Part shown: positions 24,800 to 36,292 of the stretch, one piece after another | Numbering within the stretch: position 1 is the stretch's first letter | Layout of the letters: the number at the start of each line of letters is the position of its first letter | Assembly (NCBI GenBank): GCA_019454045.1 | Contig: SKCR01049640.1 | Location: forward strand, 186,001 to 250,000 | DNA length: 64,000 nt | Direction of reading: 5' to 3' | From: Zanthoxylum bungeanum | Lineage: Eukaryota > Streptophyta > Magnoliopsida > Sapindales > Rutaceae | The notes under the pieces: generated by a model | What the model was told of the DNA's origin: nothing | The model's input: only the letters and a program-made list of their open reading frames with translations | Database searches by the model: none | Translations under genes and position numbers: made by a program

Positions 24800-25330
24800 A
24801 AGTGATGGTCACTAGATTGATGTAAAGAACATCATTGAGTATCTTAGACGAACTAAGGATGTTTTCTTAGTATATGGGGAAAGAGAACTTGAGGTGACTG
24901 GGTTCACCGATGTAAGTTTTCAAATTGATAAAGACGACTTTAAGTCACAATCAGGGTACATATTTTGTTTGAACAACGGAACAGTGAGCTGGAAATCTTC
25001 CAAGCAAGATAATGTTACTGATTCAAAAATAAAAGCATAATACATTGTTGCGGCTGAGGCAGCAAAAGAAGCATTTTGGATCTATAAAATTCCTAATTGG
25101 ATTAGGAGTACTTCTGTTAGAAGCTAAGCTGGGCTACAACACAAGCTAAGGAATTACGGTCTCATCAATAATCCAAGTATGTACTTCGACGGTTTCATCT
25201 GATTCGTGAGATCACACATCATGGCGATGTCAAGATCGAAAAATCGTTTCAGATGCTAACCTTGCAGATCCGCTGACGAAAGCTATTTCTCAGCAAAATT
25301 TTGAGCGACCCGTACATAGTTCAAGTGTTA
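24800..25330 (+). pseudogene. Copia-1b RNase H remnant
   Basis: The same segment as 15255-15800 is present, with further stops: the TKAEY block reads KIKA then a stop near 25038. Catalytic residues are partly lost. Confidence 0.75.
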
Positions 25331-25367
25331 GACAATTGAGTGATTGGCTATAGGCCAAGTGGGAGAT

Positions 25368-27253
25368 GACAATTATGACCCATAGCATCACTATTTGTAA
25401 AAGACATGGTGTTTTTGTACAAATTAACTATGTGACAAAGGAAATTGCTCTTTTATCATTTTGTAATTGGATTATTTGGATAAATAAATTATAAAAGTCC
25501 ATATGATTAGTACCAGATTAATAAGATATGAGACAATATTAATCCACGAAAGGTTTAATCATTAAATATCCCTAGTCGTAGTATTATCGAGACTGGACAT
25601 CGATAATGCGGAATAAGCTAGTATTACACTTGTGCGCGTTATGGAAGCTTAACGGCATAGTTCTCATATATTTAAGTATTTGATACTTATGCAAATGTGA
25701 TAGGAGGTTCTGTTAGCCGTTGGACCGGGAACAGCTTCGCTCTGGATAGACCCATCGGAGTCTCATTGGTAGTATGACTATGTGTCTATAGGGTAGGTGT
25801 ATGTAGTCTTAACCTGAGACTTGCATTACTAATACTTGCGACAATCAATATACTTTGGTTTGGTCGTCCGGAGCTTTAATAGGTTCTGTGTATGTCTCTT
25901 CTGGGTTTACTGAGAATCATAGTGTATTGGGTGTGACGTCAAGATGGGAGTATCACTTCAGTCATATGGAGATGATAATCACGCATGATACAGAACTAAT
26001 ACTCTTAAATGTTGCAGCTATGGGGATAGTATGACTAGGTCATGATTATCCGATTACAGAGACTAGTTGCTTGTGATCCGATATATGCTTCATACGGGGC
26101 AGACACAATTCAGCCCTAGGCCTAGCATGTGACATCTGATACTGGATCTTATTACACAATACATTGTATACTACGCCTGATACTGATTATATATTCTTCG
26201 TTGAATATTTCTGGAGAATTGGATAGACAAGGTGCTTTGCTAGAAGCCAACCATGTCCTGTAAATCGGTAAGAATATGGTGCCGGGTACGCACGTGTTCG
26301 GATAGTCCGATGACCGTATTTACTGCCAACATATCCAGGGATCTCTTGGGTCGCTTCCCAAATATTCACCGATGACATTTGACTCGAACATAATTAATCT
26401 GAGATTAATTATGAGAGAGAAAATTAATCTGAGATTAATTACGGCAAGAATTAATCTGGGATTAATTATGAGAGAAAGAATTAATCTGAGATTAATTACG
26501 GTAAGAATTTAGCTGGGATTAAATTCGTCTATAAGAGATAACGCGATTAATTTGGAATTAATCGGCAAAATAAATTTAATAGTTAATTGGATTTTACTAT
26601 TTAATTTATTTAATTGGGCTAAAATAATATATTGGATTTTTTAATTGAAATTGGATTTCAATAAAGAATTAAAATTGGACTTTAATTCATGCGAACGAAT
26701 TAATTTGGAATTAATTTGTAAGTGACTTTCGTAATAATTTTGCTAGGTATTATTATTTAATTAAATTGGATTCAATTGAGTCGCGACGGAAAATTCATTT
26801 AATCGGATTAAACGAACTCGGGCCCAAAGTGTGTTGTACAAACCAACATGAATTTGGAATTCAAAATTGGGTGGGACCCACAACTCACATCACATGTCTA
26901 ATTGTGATGGTGGTAGTTGGGAATAGTAATTGGATTATTTAAACCAACACACCAAGCAAGTCAACACAACTATTCATCATCTCTCTTTCTTCTCACTTGG
27001 GCGTGACCTTGCTCCCTCTCTTCTTGAATTTTTGTTGCAAAAATTCAACTTGCTAGCACATGGAGAGTCAAAGAAGGTGATAGGGAAACTCACCATTGGG
27101 TTTGAAACTCAACATTAAGCTTGGAGCTTCCTACATCCGTTGGAAATTTCGAATTCCATAACCGATCAATGTAAGTTTTTTCCGCAAACTTTCTTGATAA
27201 ATTCACACACAAATCATGATTTATAGATCTTTGGCATGTCTAGGACACTAACA
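25368..27253 (+). repeat. 3' LTR of Copia-1b
   Basis: It begins GACAATTATGACC, lacking the first five bases (TGTTG), and ends CACTAACA followed by GCTGG and Athila gag. The ~70-bp block deleted from the Copia-1 3' LTR near 16020 is present here, and so is the ~75-bp block missing from the Copia-1 5' LTR. Confidence 0.9.
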
Positions 27254-28361
27254 GCTGGATCCACAAGTTCACCATATGGAGGAGCACCAGAGGCAGAATC
27301 TTACAACCAACATGATGAGACTGTGAACTATGTCAGCAACTTCAACAGACAGGGAAACAATTCATATTCCAAATCCTACAACCCAGGTTGGAGGAATCAT
27401 CATAATTTCATATAGAGCAACACTTCAGGGAAAAGGAACAATCAACCACCCGGATTCCAACAGCAGAATAAAGGCCAGGAGTATAAAAAACCAGGAATAA
27501 CAGAAGTGCTTGCCCATATGAAAAAGCAAGAAGCCAAATATGATGCTATGTTTCAAAGCCAAGCAGCTTCTATAAAGGCACTGGAAAATCAAATGGGACA
27601 ACTAGCCAATGCTCAGAGTTACAGACCGCAAGGTACCCTTCCTAGCAACACAGAACCAAATCTAAGGAACATAGGGAATGAACAATGCCAATCCATCACG
27701 TTGAAAAGTGGCACTGAGATCAACAAAGATGCTGGAGTCAAGGCATCTATTGAGAATGTTCCAAAAGAAAGCAATGAATCATATCCATAGATGGAGGAAA
27801 AAGAGGTAAAAGAAAATGATCAAGAAAGATTTACTCAACCTCCACCTTTTCCACAGCGTCTCCAGAAACAAAAACTGAACAAGCAATTTGCTCGATTCCT
27901 GGAAATTTTCAAAAAACTGTATATCAACATTCCATTTGCAGAAGCAAACAGATGCCCAGTTATGTTAAATTCATGAAAGATATTTTGTCACGAAAGTGAA
28001 GATTGAGAGATTACGAGACTGTAGCACTGAAAAAAGAATGCAGCGCCATCATTCAGAGAAAGCTTCCCCCAAAGTTGAAGGATCCTGGCAGTTTAGGAGA
28101 ACATTATTTCGTAAGGCTTTGTGTGATTTAGGTGCTAGTATTAACTTGATGCCTTTGTCTATTTACAGGAAACTGCAGCTTGGAGAAGCAAAGCCCACCT
28201 CAGTCACTCTGCAACTTGTTGATAGATCACTCACATTTCCGAGAGGGGTAGTGGAAGATGTGCTGGTCAAAGTCGACAAATTCATTTTCCCAGCAGATTT
28301 CATGGGTGCAGGACCAAGAAGTAACATTCAATGTTTCCAAAGCCGTGAAATTTCCAAATGA
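27254..28361 (+). pseudogene. Athila-I gag C-terminus and protease, duplicate 3 (continuous with pol)
   Basis: It starts GCTGGATCC like the two duplicates but continues past LGEAK into the rest of the element, so it is the original segment. Frames 27506-27790, 27791-27976 and 27996-28361 are separated by a stop (TAG at 27788) and a frameshift. The protease block [20 protein letters not shown] (about 28116-28175) carries the DLGAS form typical of Athila aspartic proteases. The second half of the protease (the IILGRPFLAT region seen in Athila-A at 36110-36140) is removed by a ~120-bp deletion near 28305. Confidence 0.88.
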
Positions 28362-29480
28362 TGAATGAGAAGAGGAATGTTTCAGACTTGATGTAATAAA
28401 TAGTATCATCCAGAACACAGATGCAATACAACTTTCCACTGACAAACTTGAAGCATGCATCAGCAAGATAACTGACAGAGAATTAGATGATGATATTCTG
28501 GAATGTATCAACTATCTTGATGGAGCCTCTCGCTTCAGATTGACACCACAGGTGGAAAGCTTGAAACTACAAAAAAGAGCGAATCAAGCCATCGATTGAA
28601 GAACCACCATAGCTGGAACTAAAGCCACTTCCGAGCTATCTCAGGTATGCGTACTTAGAAAACTCTTATGATTTACCTGTGATTATTTATTCGTCTCTAA
28701 CATGGGTGCAGGAAGATAAGTTGCTGAGAGTGCTACGCGAGCACAAGAAAACTATTGGCTGGACTATAGCAGACATTTGAGGCATCAGCCCATCATTTTA
28801 GATGCACAAAATCCTGATGAACGAAGAGTACAAAGCCACAGTGGAGCACCAACGAACGCTGAATCCAATCATGAAAGAAGTAGTAAAGAAAGAAATCATC
28901 AAATGTTTGGATGCATGCATCATCTACCCCATCTCTGACAGTTCTTGGGTGAGTCATATGCAATGTGTACCCAAGAAATGAGGAATGACTGTAGTTACAA
29001 ATAAAAAGGACGAGCTGATTTCAACAAGGACAGTGACTGGATGGAGAGTGTGTATGGACTACAGGAAGCTGAACAAAGCAACACGAAATGATCATTTCCC
29101 GCTACCATTCATTGACCAAATGCTAGACAGACTGGCGGGGCATGATTTCTACTATTTTCTGGACGGATACTCAGGGTACAATCAAATTGCCATCGCCCTA
29201 GAAGATCAGGAGAAAACCACTTTCACATGCCCGTATGGTACTTTTTCTTTTCGCATGATGCCATTTGGACTCTGTAATGCTCCTGCCACATTTCAACGAT
29301 GTATGATGGCCATCTTTTCAGACATGATAGAACAAAGCATGGAAGTCTTCATGGATGACTTCTCAGTGTTTGGAGACTCGCTCGACCACTGTTTGAAAAA
29401 TCTGAAAAAAAATGTTACAAAGATGTGAAGATACAAATCTGGTACTGAATTGGGAGAAATGCCACTTCATGGTGCAGGAA
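28362..29480 (+). pseudogene. Athila-I reverse transcriptase
   Basis: The pre-RT linker (about 28380-28780) is broken by stops. The RT core, mostly open at 28985-29428, shows WRVCMDYRKLNKATRNDHFP, FLDGYSGYNQIAIA, YGTFSFRMMPFGLCNAPATF and the catalytic VFMDDFSVFGDS (about 29343-29380). FMDDFSVFG is characteristic of the Athila lineage. The catalytic aspartate pair is intact here, unlike in Athila-A. A frameshift near 29412 separates RT from the next frame. Confidence 0.92.
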
Positions 29481-30192
29481 GGCATTGTCTTGGGACTTCG
29501 GATCTCACAGAAAGGAATCGATAGAGAAATTACCTCCACCATCATCCGTCAAAGGGATTCGAAGTTTTCTCGGGCATGCAGGATTTTACAGGAGATTCAT
29601 CAAAGACTTCTCCAAGATTGCTAAGCATATGTGCAATCTGCTTGAGAAAGACGTGTCGTTCCACTTCACCAAAGAATGCCACCATGCTTTCGAGATTTTG
29701 AAACAGAAGCTAGTCTCTGTCCCCATCATAGTAGCACCAGATTGGACGCTCCCTTTTGAAGTGATGTGCGATGCGAGTGATTTTACAGTAGGTGCAGTTT
29801 TGGGACAACGTAAGGCGAAAATTTTTCACATCATTTACTACGCCAGCAAAATTTTGAATGAAACACAAATCAACTACACAACAACTGAAAATGAGTTGCT
29901 CGCAGTTGTGTTTGCTTTTGATAAATTCTGCTCCTATTTGCTGGGTCCCAAAGTGGTGGTCTACAAAGATCATTCAGCAATCAAATACCTGATCGCGAAG
30001 AAAGATACCAAGCCCAGATTGATCCATTGGTTGCTTCTACTGCAAGAATTTGACTTGAAGATCCGAGACAGAAATGAGACAGAAAATCAAGTGGCAGATC
30101 ACTTGTCAAAGCTCGAAAATGGAGGTACAACTGGTAATGAGCAGACAATCAAAGAAACTTTTACAGATGAACAGTTATTTGCCATCAAGTAG
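29481..30192 (+). pseudogene. Athila-I RT connection and RNase H
   Basis: An open frame runs at 29485-30192. [22 protein letters not shown] (about 29548-29614) is the RT thumb/connection. RNase H follows with [19 protein letters not shown] (about 29755-29811), the [22 protein letters not shown] block and DHSAIKYL. The catalytic Asp, Glu and Asp positions appear retained. The frame ends at 30192, directly before the integrase zinc-finger region. Confidence 0.9.
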
Positions 30193-30922
30193 CAGGAAGT
30201 CCCATGGTATGTTGACTATGTAAACTACATAGTATCGAGGAAATGGCCGTTGGAATGGAAACATCAGCAATGGAAGAAATTTTTTTTAAAAAGTCGAGCA
30301 TTATGTCTGGGATGAGCCGTACCTATTCAAACATTGTGCTGATTAGTTATTGCGGAATTGTGTTCCACATGAGGAGGTTAATAGTATCTTGCAGCATTGT
30401 CATTCATCACCATATGGCGGACACTTCAGCGGAAATAAAACCACGGCCAAATTGCTGCAATCAGGTTTGTTCTAGCCCACCTTGTTTAAAGATGCTCACT
30501 TATTCGTTCTTCAATGTGACAGGTGCCAAAGAACGGGAAATATTTCGAGGAGAAATGAATGCCCTCTTCAAAGCATTCTCGAAGTGGAGATATTTGATGT
30601 ATGAGGGATTGACTTTATGGGACCATTTGTTCCATCATATCGAAACCTGTACATTCTGGTTGCAGTAGACAACGTCTCCAAATGGGTTGAAGCAACAGCA
30701 CTGCCATCAAATGACTCAAAAGTGGTGTTAAAATTCCTCAAAAAGAATATTTTCACTTGCTTCGGAACACCTCGAGCTATCATCAGTGATGGTGGCACAC
30801 ACTTCTGCAACAAATACTTCGATGCACTCTTAGCCAAATACGGAGTAACTCACAAAGTTTCCACTACTTACCATCCGCAGACAAGTGGTCAGGTCGAAGT
30901 CTCTAACAGAGAAATTGAAAGG
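30193..30922 (+). pseudogene. Athila-I integrase, truncated
   Basis: The N-terminal HHCC region is scrambled by frameshifts (about 30290-30540). The core is open at about 30606-30922: [18 protein letters not shown] with the first Asp, [13 protein letters not shown] with the second, and [12 protein letters not shown] with the Glu. The match to Athila-A stops at about 30922, so the C-terminal domain and all the 3' part of the element, including a 3' LTR, are missing. The frame runs on into unrelated DNA to 31006. Confidence 0.88.
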
Positions 30923-31029
30923 TTTTTAAATTTTTTTGGGCCAGGTTACCATTTTTTGGCTTTGTTTGATGTTGGGTTTGAAGTAAAAATACGATTTTAC
31001 CTTTAGCCCAAATTTGGTCCGTATATTTT
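30923..31029. other. Short unassigned segment at the Athila-I break
   Basis: T-rich sequence with GGGCC near 30938 and TAGCCCAAATTT near 31001, which are weakly inverted to each other. Possibly a small MITE fragment or simply the junction DNA. Confidence 0.25.
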
Positions 31030-31836
31030 ATTTACTGTATTATTTTTATAGCTTGATATCCCATCAACAACTTAACCAGTGATACTTGCCAGAGATGCTC
31101 GAGGAATACGGAAACGACAATATATGCTATGCTCTAGTGTACATTCTCCAAATAGTGCTAGCAGAACTCTAATTTTGCTGGCCTGATCTGAAACTTCAAG
31201 GGGAAGTCTCTTTGGGATTTTTTGCATCTGTGCCTCTCTAACCTAAACATATCTGAAGTATATGAAGTAGTAGCTCTGATGTGAGCACTTTAGGGGCCAG
31301 GAATGAAGGGTTGTTTCAAGATAAGAAAGCTGAGATTCATCACATACAAGCTAAAGCTGCCGCAATTTGCAAATCCTTTGCGGACCTCAAGCTGGATTCA
31401 AAGCAGCTCATGGCTCGAAATAATGCCCCAAAAGACTTAAACTGGACCCCTCCGCCTCAAGATTGAATTAAGTTAAATGAGGATGCGGCAGTGAGGTTGG
31501 TGACGCAAACTGCAGGTTTAGGGGCACTTTTCAGAAACCATGAGGGCTTCGTCATTGTTGTGGCTACAGACCAGATCCGCTTCAGAGCTAATATTGAAGA
31601 TATAGAAGTCGCAAAAGCTAAGGTTATGTTGTTTGGAATTTATTGTGTGATACAAGCTAGCTTCTCAATGGTGTTAATTGAATCAGATGCCCTTAAAGTT
31701 GTAAATCTTGTGATGGGAAGAATTAGCAGTTTCAAAGATATTTTTTGGTTTATTTTGGATATTAAAGACGCACTTAAGAATTCTAATTATTTTAAGATCC
31801 AGGCCTAGAACGTGTAATGTGTCTGAACATAGATTG
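31030..31836 (+). pseudogene. LINE-type RNase H (RVT_3-like) reading frame, left half
   Basis: ARNEGLFQDKKAEIHHIQAK (about 31293-31352) and WTPPPQD (about 31441-31464) resemble the linker before the RNase H domain of plant non-LTR elements, where WxPPPxGWxKLNxDAA is typical. The tryptophan is now TGA at 31465. The domain proper follows: KLNEDAAV, GLGALFRNHEGFV, VLIESDALKVV. Two aspartates are visible. The usual glutamate of the AEAKA block appears as lysine (VAKAK). The frame shifts near 31800 and is then cut by Athila-A at 31841. It could also be a domesticated RNase H gene. No RT is seen upstream. Confidence 0.7.
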
Positions 31837-32027
31837 GCCAATGATGAGTGGTATTTCTATCACTATTTCTCACTCATTTAACCTAATATTTTGTATATTT
31901 TCTTGAGTTTTGTGAATATTTTGATGTGTTTTGTGTTATTTTGAAGATAAATAAAGTTTCAGAACATTCTCGAGGTGATTTGAAGCAAAACAGTGAAAAT
32001 TGGCAAAAATGGCAAAATGGTAATTTT

Positions 32028-32540
32028 CAGCGCGACGTGCAAGCCATTAGCATCGCGACGCCTAACATGCACCAGAGCTGCTAACGTGCGACAGGTCAAC
32101 GGGTCAGAATTTGAGAAGTTTGACTTTGCTAACATGCGTCGTGCCACGTGTCACCTTCACAGTCGATCTGCTAACGTGCATCGTGCCACGTGTCGTAATC
32201 CTACGGTGCCGACAATCGCAATCGCCGTGTGTCATCCTACGTGTCGCCACGTCATCCGGTCAACGAGTCAACTCTGCCACACGTCTTGCCACATCATCAT
32301 CCACGTCAGCAAGTCAACCGAGTCAACATGCCACGTCATCATCAACCAATCACAGTGTGACACGTGTCGCAATCCTACGGTGCCGACAATTGCTCTCAAC
32401 GCCACGTCATCGCCACGTCAGCATAATAATTGAGCTCTCAGCCGCCTTGCCACGTCATCGCCATGTGTCATCACTAGAGCATGACAAATGTCAGTGTTCG
32501 GCGTCGCGACGCAAAAGCCCTTGGCGTCGCGACGCCCGAT
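32028..32540 (+). promoter_or_regulatory. ACGTG-rich U3 array, Athila-A 5' LTR
   Basis: Repeated CCACGTGTC, CCACGTCA and GACACGTG motifs lie between GCGTCGCGACGC-type palindromes. Two of these are perfect (32501-32512 and 32524-32535) and two near 32028 and 32051 are decayed. ACGTG is the core bound by plant bZIP factors (G-box/ABRE). Binding and inducibility are inference. Confidence 0.6.
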
Positions 32541-32553
32541 GCCTATCCGCGCC

Positions 32554-32560
32554 TATAAAT
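32554..32560 (+). promoter_or_regulatory. TATA box, Athila-A 5' LTR
   Basis: GCCTATAAATTGAG follows the ACGTG block and is conserved in the 3' LTR (51216-51222). Confidence 0.7.
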
Positions 32561-32710
32561 TGAGCTCGAGATTTCAGTTTTAGATGCACCACTCTCTCTC
32601 ATCTCTTTGATGTAAAGAAAGAGTTTCTTTCTCTAGTTTCTTTTAGTTTTTAGTTTTTTTAATTTTTAGTTTTGTAATTAATTTTAATTACGTTTTGTAA
32701 TAATAGTAAT

Positions 32711-32765
32711 TTACTTTTTACTTTTTACTTTTTACTTTTTACTTTTTACTTTTTACTTTTTACAG
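32711..32765. repeat. TACTTTT microsatellite
   Basis: About eight tandem copies of a 7-bp unit lie inside the 5' LTR. The 3' LTR has three. A related array lies at about 60113-60165 in the solo LTR. Confidence 0.9.
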
Positions 32766-34029
32766 TTTTTACTATTCACCATGAGGAGGTAACTTCCCCA
32801 GCTAGGGTGAAAGGTAATTCTTTTACTATTGTTATTTAGATTAATCTCCCTTAAAAATAATATATTCACTATTTAAAATTTGACTTAAAAATGATACCGC
32901 TATATTGGTCGGTTGGTAATTTAATTTTAATCTGGTTTAAACCTGATTAATCAAGGATACCGCCAGATTGGTCGGTTGGTAATTTAATTTTGGTTCCGCC
33001 TTTATGGCTGGTTTATTTTTGTTTCACCTTTATGGCTGGATTATGGACAAATATTACCGCCTTAATGGCTGGTTAGACTTAATTTGACTTAATCAGGATA
33101 CCGCCAGATTGGTCGGTTGGTAATATTATCACAAGTTTTATATTATTTTATGGGAGATATCTAAATTAGTAGTAGTAAAAGTAATTCCTTTTACCTTAGC
33201 ATTTTATTTTATTGTAATTTACTTTTCAGTATTTACTTTACCGCATTTTTACTTTATGTCTTTTATTTTCAAGTTTTAACTAGCCCTAGTTATGTGTTGT
33301 AACTAAATTAGTTATCTGGGGTTGTGATGACTTTTAATATACCCGTTTTATAAGGGGTTAAATTAAAGTTTGTGTAATATAAAGATTTATTTATTGAGTC
33401 TTAATCTTAATGCTTTTATTAACTGGCCACTAATAAAATTGACTAGGTAAACTTAAAATGAACTAGACATATGGATTTTAAGTTTAAGACCTTAGACTCA
33501 ATAGCCCACGATCTTCATTGAGAATAGATAACCCTTTAATAGATTTCCTTACAGGATAGGAATATACCTGTCGGGCGGGGTAGCCTTAATTGGAACTTAA
33601 TCTTAATGAATCTAGGTAATTTGGTTGACATAGACATATGGTTCAATTGGATTATACTAGGTATTTGTAATTGACCATCGGAATAGGCTTTTACATAATT
33701 TAGTGTTCCAGGTTAATAAATCAATATATTACCCAACTTTAAGATAATCACTTCATTTTAAAATGATATTGGAAGAAATCACAACCCTAGATAGTTTTTA
33801 ATATTGAATTTTCTTAAAACCTACTTTCGACAATTTTATTTACTTGCTTTTAAATTTAGAATCGTCACCATTTCAAATCAATCAATCAACCTGTTAGATA
33901 CTAGTAATCATTTGACCTCATAAAATTAATAGTTTAAATATTAAGTCCCCATGGGATCGATACTTTTTATACTACTTGAACGATACGTACGCTTGCGTTA
34001 TACGTGTGTGTTTACGCCGGTCAAGTTTT

Positions 34030-34046
34030 TGGCGCCGTTGCGGGGA
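34030..34046 (+). other. Primer-binding site of Athila-A (tRNA-Asp type)
   Basis: TGGCGCCGTTGCGGGGAC begins six bases after the LTR. It differs from the perfect Athila-B site by one missing C. Confidence 0.88.
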
Positions 34047-34153
34047 CTTATTTATCTTTTACTATTAGTTTAGGGGTTATATACATTTACTTGTATCTAA
34101 TTCTTTTTACTTATTGTTTTTATTTTCTTGTGTTTCAGGTTCTTAGAAGCTAC

Positions 34154-35488
34154 ATGAGACGAACTAGAAGCTTTGAACTCCGACCGCTTGACCCGGAAAT
34201 TGAAAGAACCATCAGACAGTTGAGAAGGGAAAGACGAGAAGGCCAAGATGCTTTAGTCAACATGGAACCTGAACCTTTAGAGGTTGCACCAACAATTCCC
34301 ATTCGAGACAGAACCATTCCGGTGGTTGACAGACTCATTTCTTGCATTGTACTTCCTCCATTACCAGCAAATGCAGGTGACATCAAAACATGCATTCAGA
34401 TGATTCAGCAGTCAGTTCAGTTTTGGGGGAATGCAACTGAAGATCCTAATGCCCACATCAGCAACTTCCTAGAAGTTTGCGGCACTTTCAATTACAATCG
34501 AGAAGCTGAAGAAGCAATAGGATTGCGTGTTTTCCCATACTCCTTGAAGGACAGAGCTAAAGCTTGGCTACATTCACTACCAGCAGGTTCTATCACAACT
34601 TGGAACACTTTAGCCACCAAATTTCTTGCAAAGTACTTTCCACCAGCCAGAACCGGAAAGCTGAGGAATGACATCAACATCCTTTGTACAACAAGACTCT
34701 GAAACTCTCTATGAAGATTGGGAAAGGTATAAAGATTTGCTCGGAAATGTCCTCACCATGAGATTCCAAAATGGCTTCAAGTCCAAACTTTCTATTATGG
34801 ACTTTCTGGAATAATGAGAACCACAATCGATGCTGCTGCTGGATGAGCTTTAATGGCAAAATGAGAAGATCAAGCCTGGGAACTAATCGAAGAAATGGCC
34901 AACAATAATTCCTTGTGGCCAACAGAAAGGAGCATGATCCAAAGAATTGCAGGAATTTATGAAAGTGGAGCCAATACAGCAGTCAACACCAAGCTAGATC
35001 AGTTATGCAAATTCATGGAGACTCTTACCACTGGATCCACAAGTTCACCATATGGAGGAACACCAGAGTCGAACCAACTTGAAGAAACGGTGAATTTTGT
35101 CAATAATTTCAACAGACATGGGAACAATCCTTATTCCAACACCTACAACCCAAGGTGGAGGAATCATCCTAATTTTTCATGGAGCAACAATTCAGGCTAA
35201 CATCGGAACTATCCACCACCTGGATTCCAGCAACCGAACAAAGGCCAGGAGTAGGCAAATGAACCAGGAATAGCAGAAGTGCTGGATCAGTTAAAAAAGT
35301 ACGATGTTATCTTTTAGAGCAATCAGCTTCCATCAAAGCACTGGAGAATCAAATCGGACAACTGACCAATGCTCAGAGTTACAGACCACCAGGTAATCTT
35401 CCCAGCAACACATAACCCAATCCAAGGAACCGAGGGAATGAGCAATGTCAATCCATTACTTTGAAAAGCGGTACTGAAATCAACAAAG
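34154..35488 (+). pseudogene. Athila-A gag
   Basis: The start MRRTRSFELRPLDPEIER is at 34154, just after a pyrimidine-rich CTTGTGTTTCAG. The first frame, open to 34702, holds the Retrotrans_gag core FPYSLKDRAKAWLHSLPAGS. A frameshift near 34680 and stops at about 34845 and 34862 break it. Further frames continue at 34895-35200 and to about 35520, with the coiled SIKALENQIGQL segment (about 35332-35370). No zinc knuckle is evident in this copy. In the intact family the product forms the particle core. Confidence 0.9.
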
Positions 35489-36292
35489 ATGTTGGAATCA
35501 ATATGTCCCAAGAAGAAGTTCCAAAAGAAGCTGAGAAATAGATGGAGGAAAAAGAAGCAAAGGAAAAAGAACCAGAAAGAATCATTCCACCTCCACGTTT
35601 TCCTCAGCATCTTCAGAAAAACAACTGGACAAGCAGTTTGCTCGATTCTTGGAGGTTTTCAAAAAGTACACATCAACATCCCATTTGCAGAAGCCTTGGA
35701 AGAAATGCCCAGTTATGTCAAATTCATGAAAGACATTCTTTCACGAAAACGGAGATTGGGAGACTACGAAACAGTAGCATTAACGGAAGAATGCAGCGCC
35801 ATTATTCAGAGGAAACTTCCCCCAAAATTGAAAGATCCTGGCAGTTTCACAGTTCCATGCACCATTGGAGAACATTATATCGGTAAGGCTTTATGTGATT
35901 TAGGTGCTAGTGTTAACTTGATGCCTTTTTCTATTTACAGGAAACTGCAGATTGGAGAAGCAATGCCTACCTCAGTTTCATTGCAACTTGCTGACCGAAC
36001 ACTCGCATTTCCAAGAGGTGTTGTTGAAGATGTACTGGTGAAAGTAGACAAACTAATTCTCCCAGTAGATTTCATCATCATTGACATGGAAGAAGACAAA
36101 GAAATACCTATCATTCTTGGGAGACCATTCTTGGCTACAGGTAAAACTGTGATTGATGTGCAAAAAGGAGAACTGACCATGAAAGTGCAAGACCAAGAAG
36201 TGACCTTTAATGTTTTCAAAGCTATGAAATTCCCGAGCGATGAAAAGGAAGAAGAATGCTTCAGAGTTGATGTTGTTGATAGTATCGTTTAA
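35489..36292 (+). pseudogene. Athila-A gag tail and aspartic protease
   Basis: This is an open frame of 267 codons. The first ~65 residues are out of the ancestral phase: the parallel frame 35542-35640 carries the PPPRFPQHLQK gag tail. The protease part is well preserved, with [22 protein letters not shown] (about 35883-35947; DLGAS catalytic motif), FIIIDMEEDKEIPIILGRPFL (about 36070-36133) and LATGKTVIDV. It is complete in length compared with the deleted copy in Athila-I. It processes the polyprotein in an intact element. Confidence 0.9.

Larger units (their letters stand above)
20769..25367 (+). mobile_element. Copia-1b body, internally deleted duplicate of Copia-1
   Basis: Primer-binding site, leader, gag, RT and RNase H match Copia-1 closely. 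A deletion joins gag at GGGCAAA (23625) to sequence matching about 14087 of Copia-1. It removes about 1.58 kb: the end of gag, protease, integrase and the RT spacer. The join has an AAAATC-type microhomology. The body ends at GGCCAAGTGGGAGAT and is followed by the LTR lacking its first five bases. It has no target duplication of its own. It is part of the tandem rearrangement, not an independent insertion. Confidence 0.88.
31842..34023 (+). repeat. 5' LTR of Athila-A (2182 bp)
   Basis: It runs from TGATGAGTGG to CGCCGGTCA. U3 has an ACGTG-rich block (32028-32540), then a TATA box (32554), then a TACTTTT microsatellite (about 32711-32765, eight copies against three in the 3' LTR), then the CCGCC(T/A)...TGGCTGGTT motifs (about 32895-33125). 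Confidence 0.93.

Noticed and set aside
32111..32563. 150-codon open frame, and similar frames at 41229-41657, 47423-47758 and 50674-51220
   Set aside because: They lie in the ACGTG-rich LTR U3 and are rich in repeated Arg/His/Thr/Ser words from the DNA repeats. Frames differ between LTR copies.
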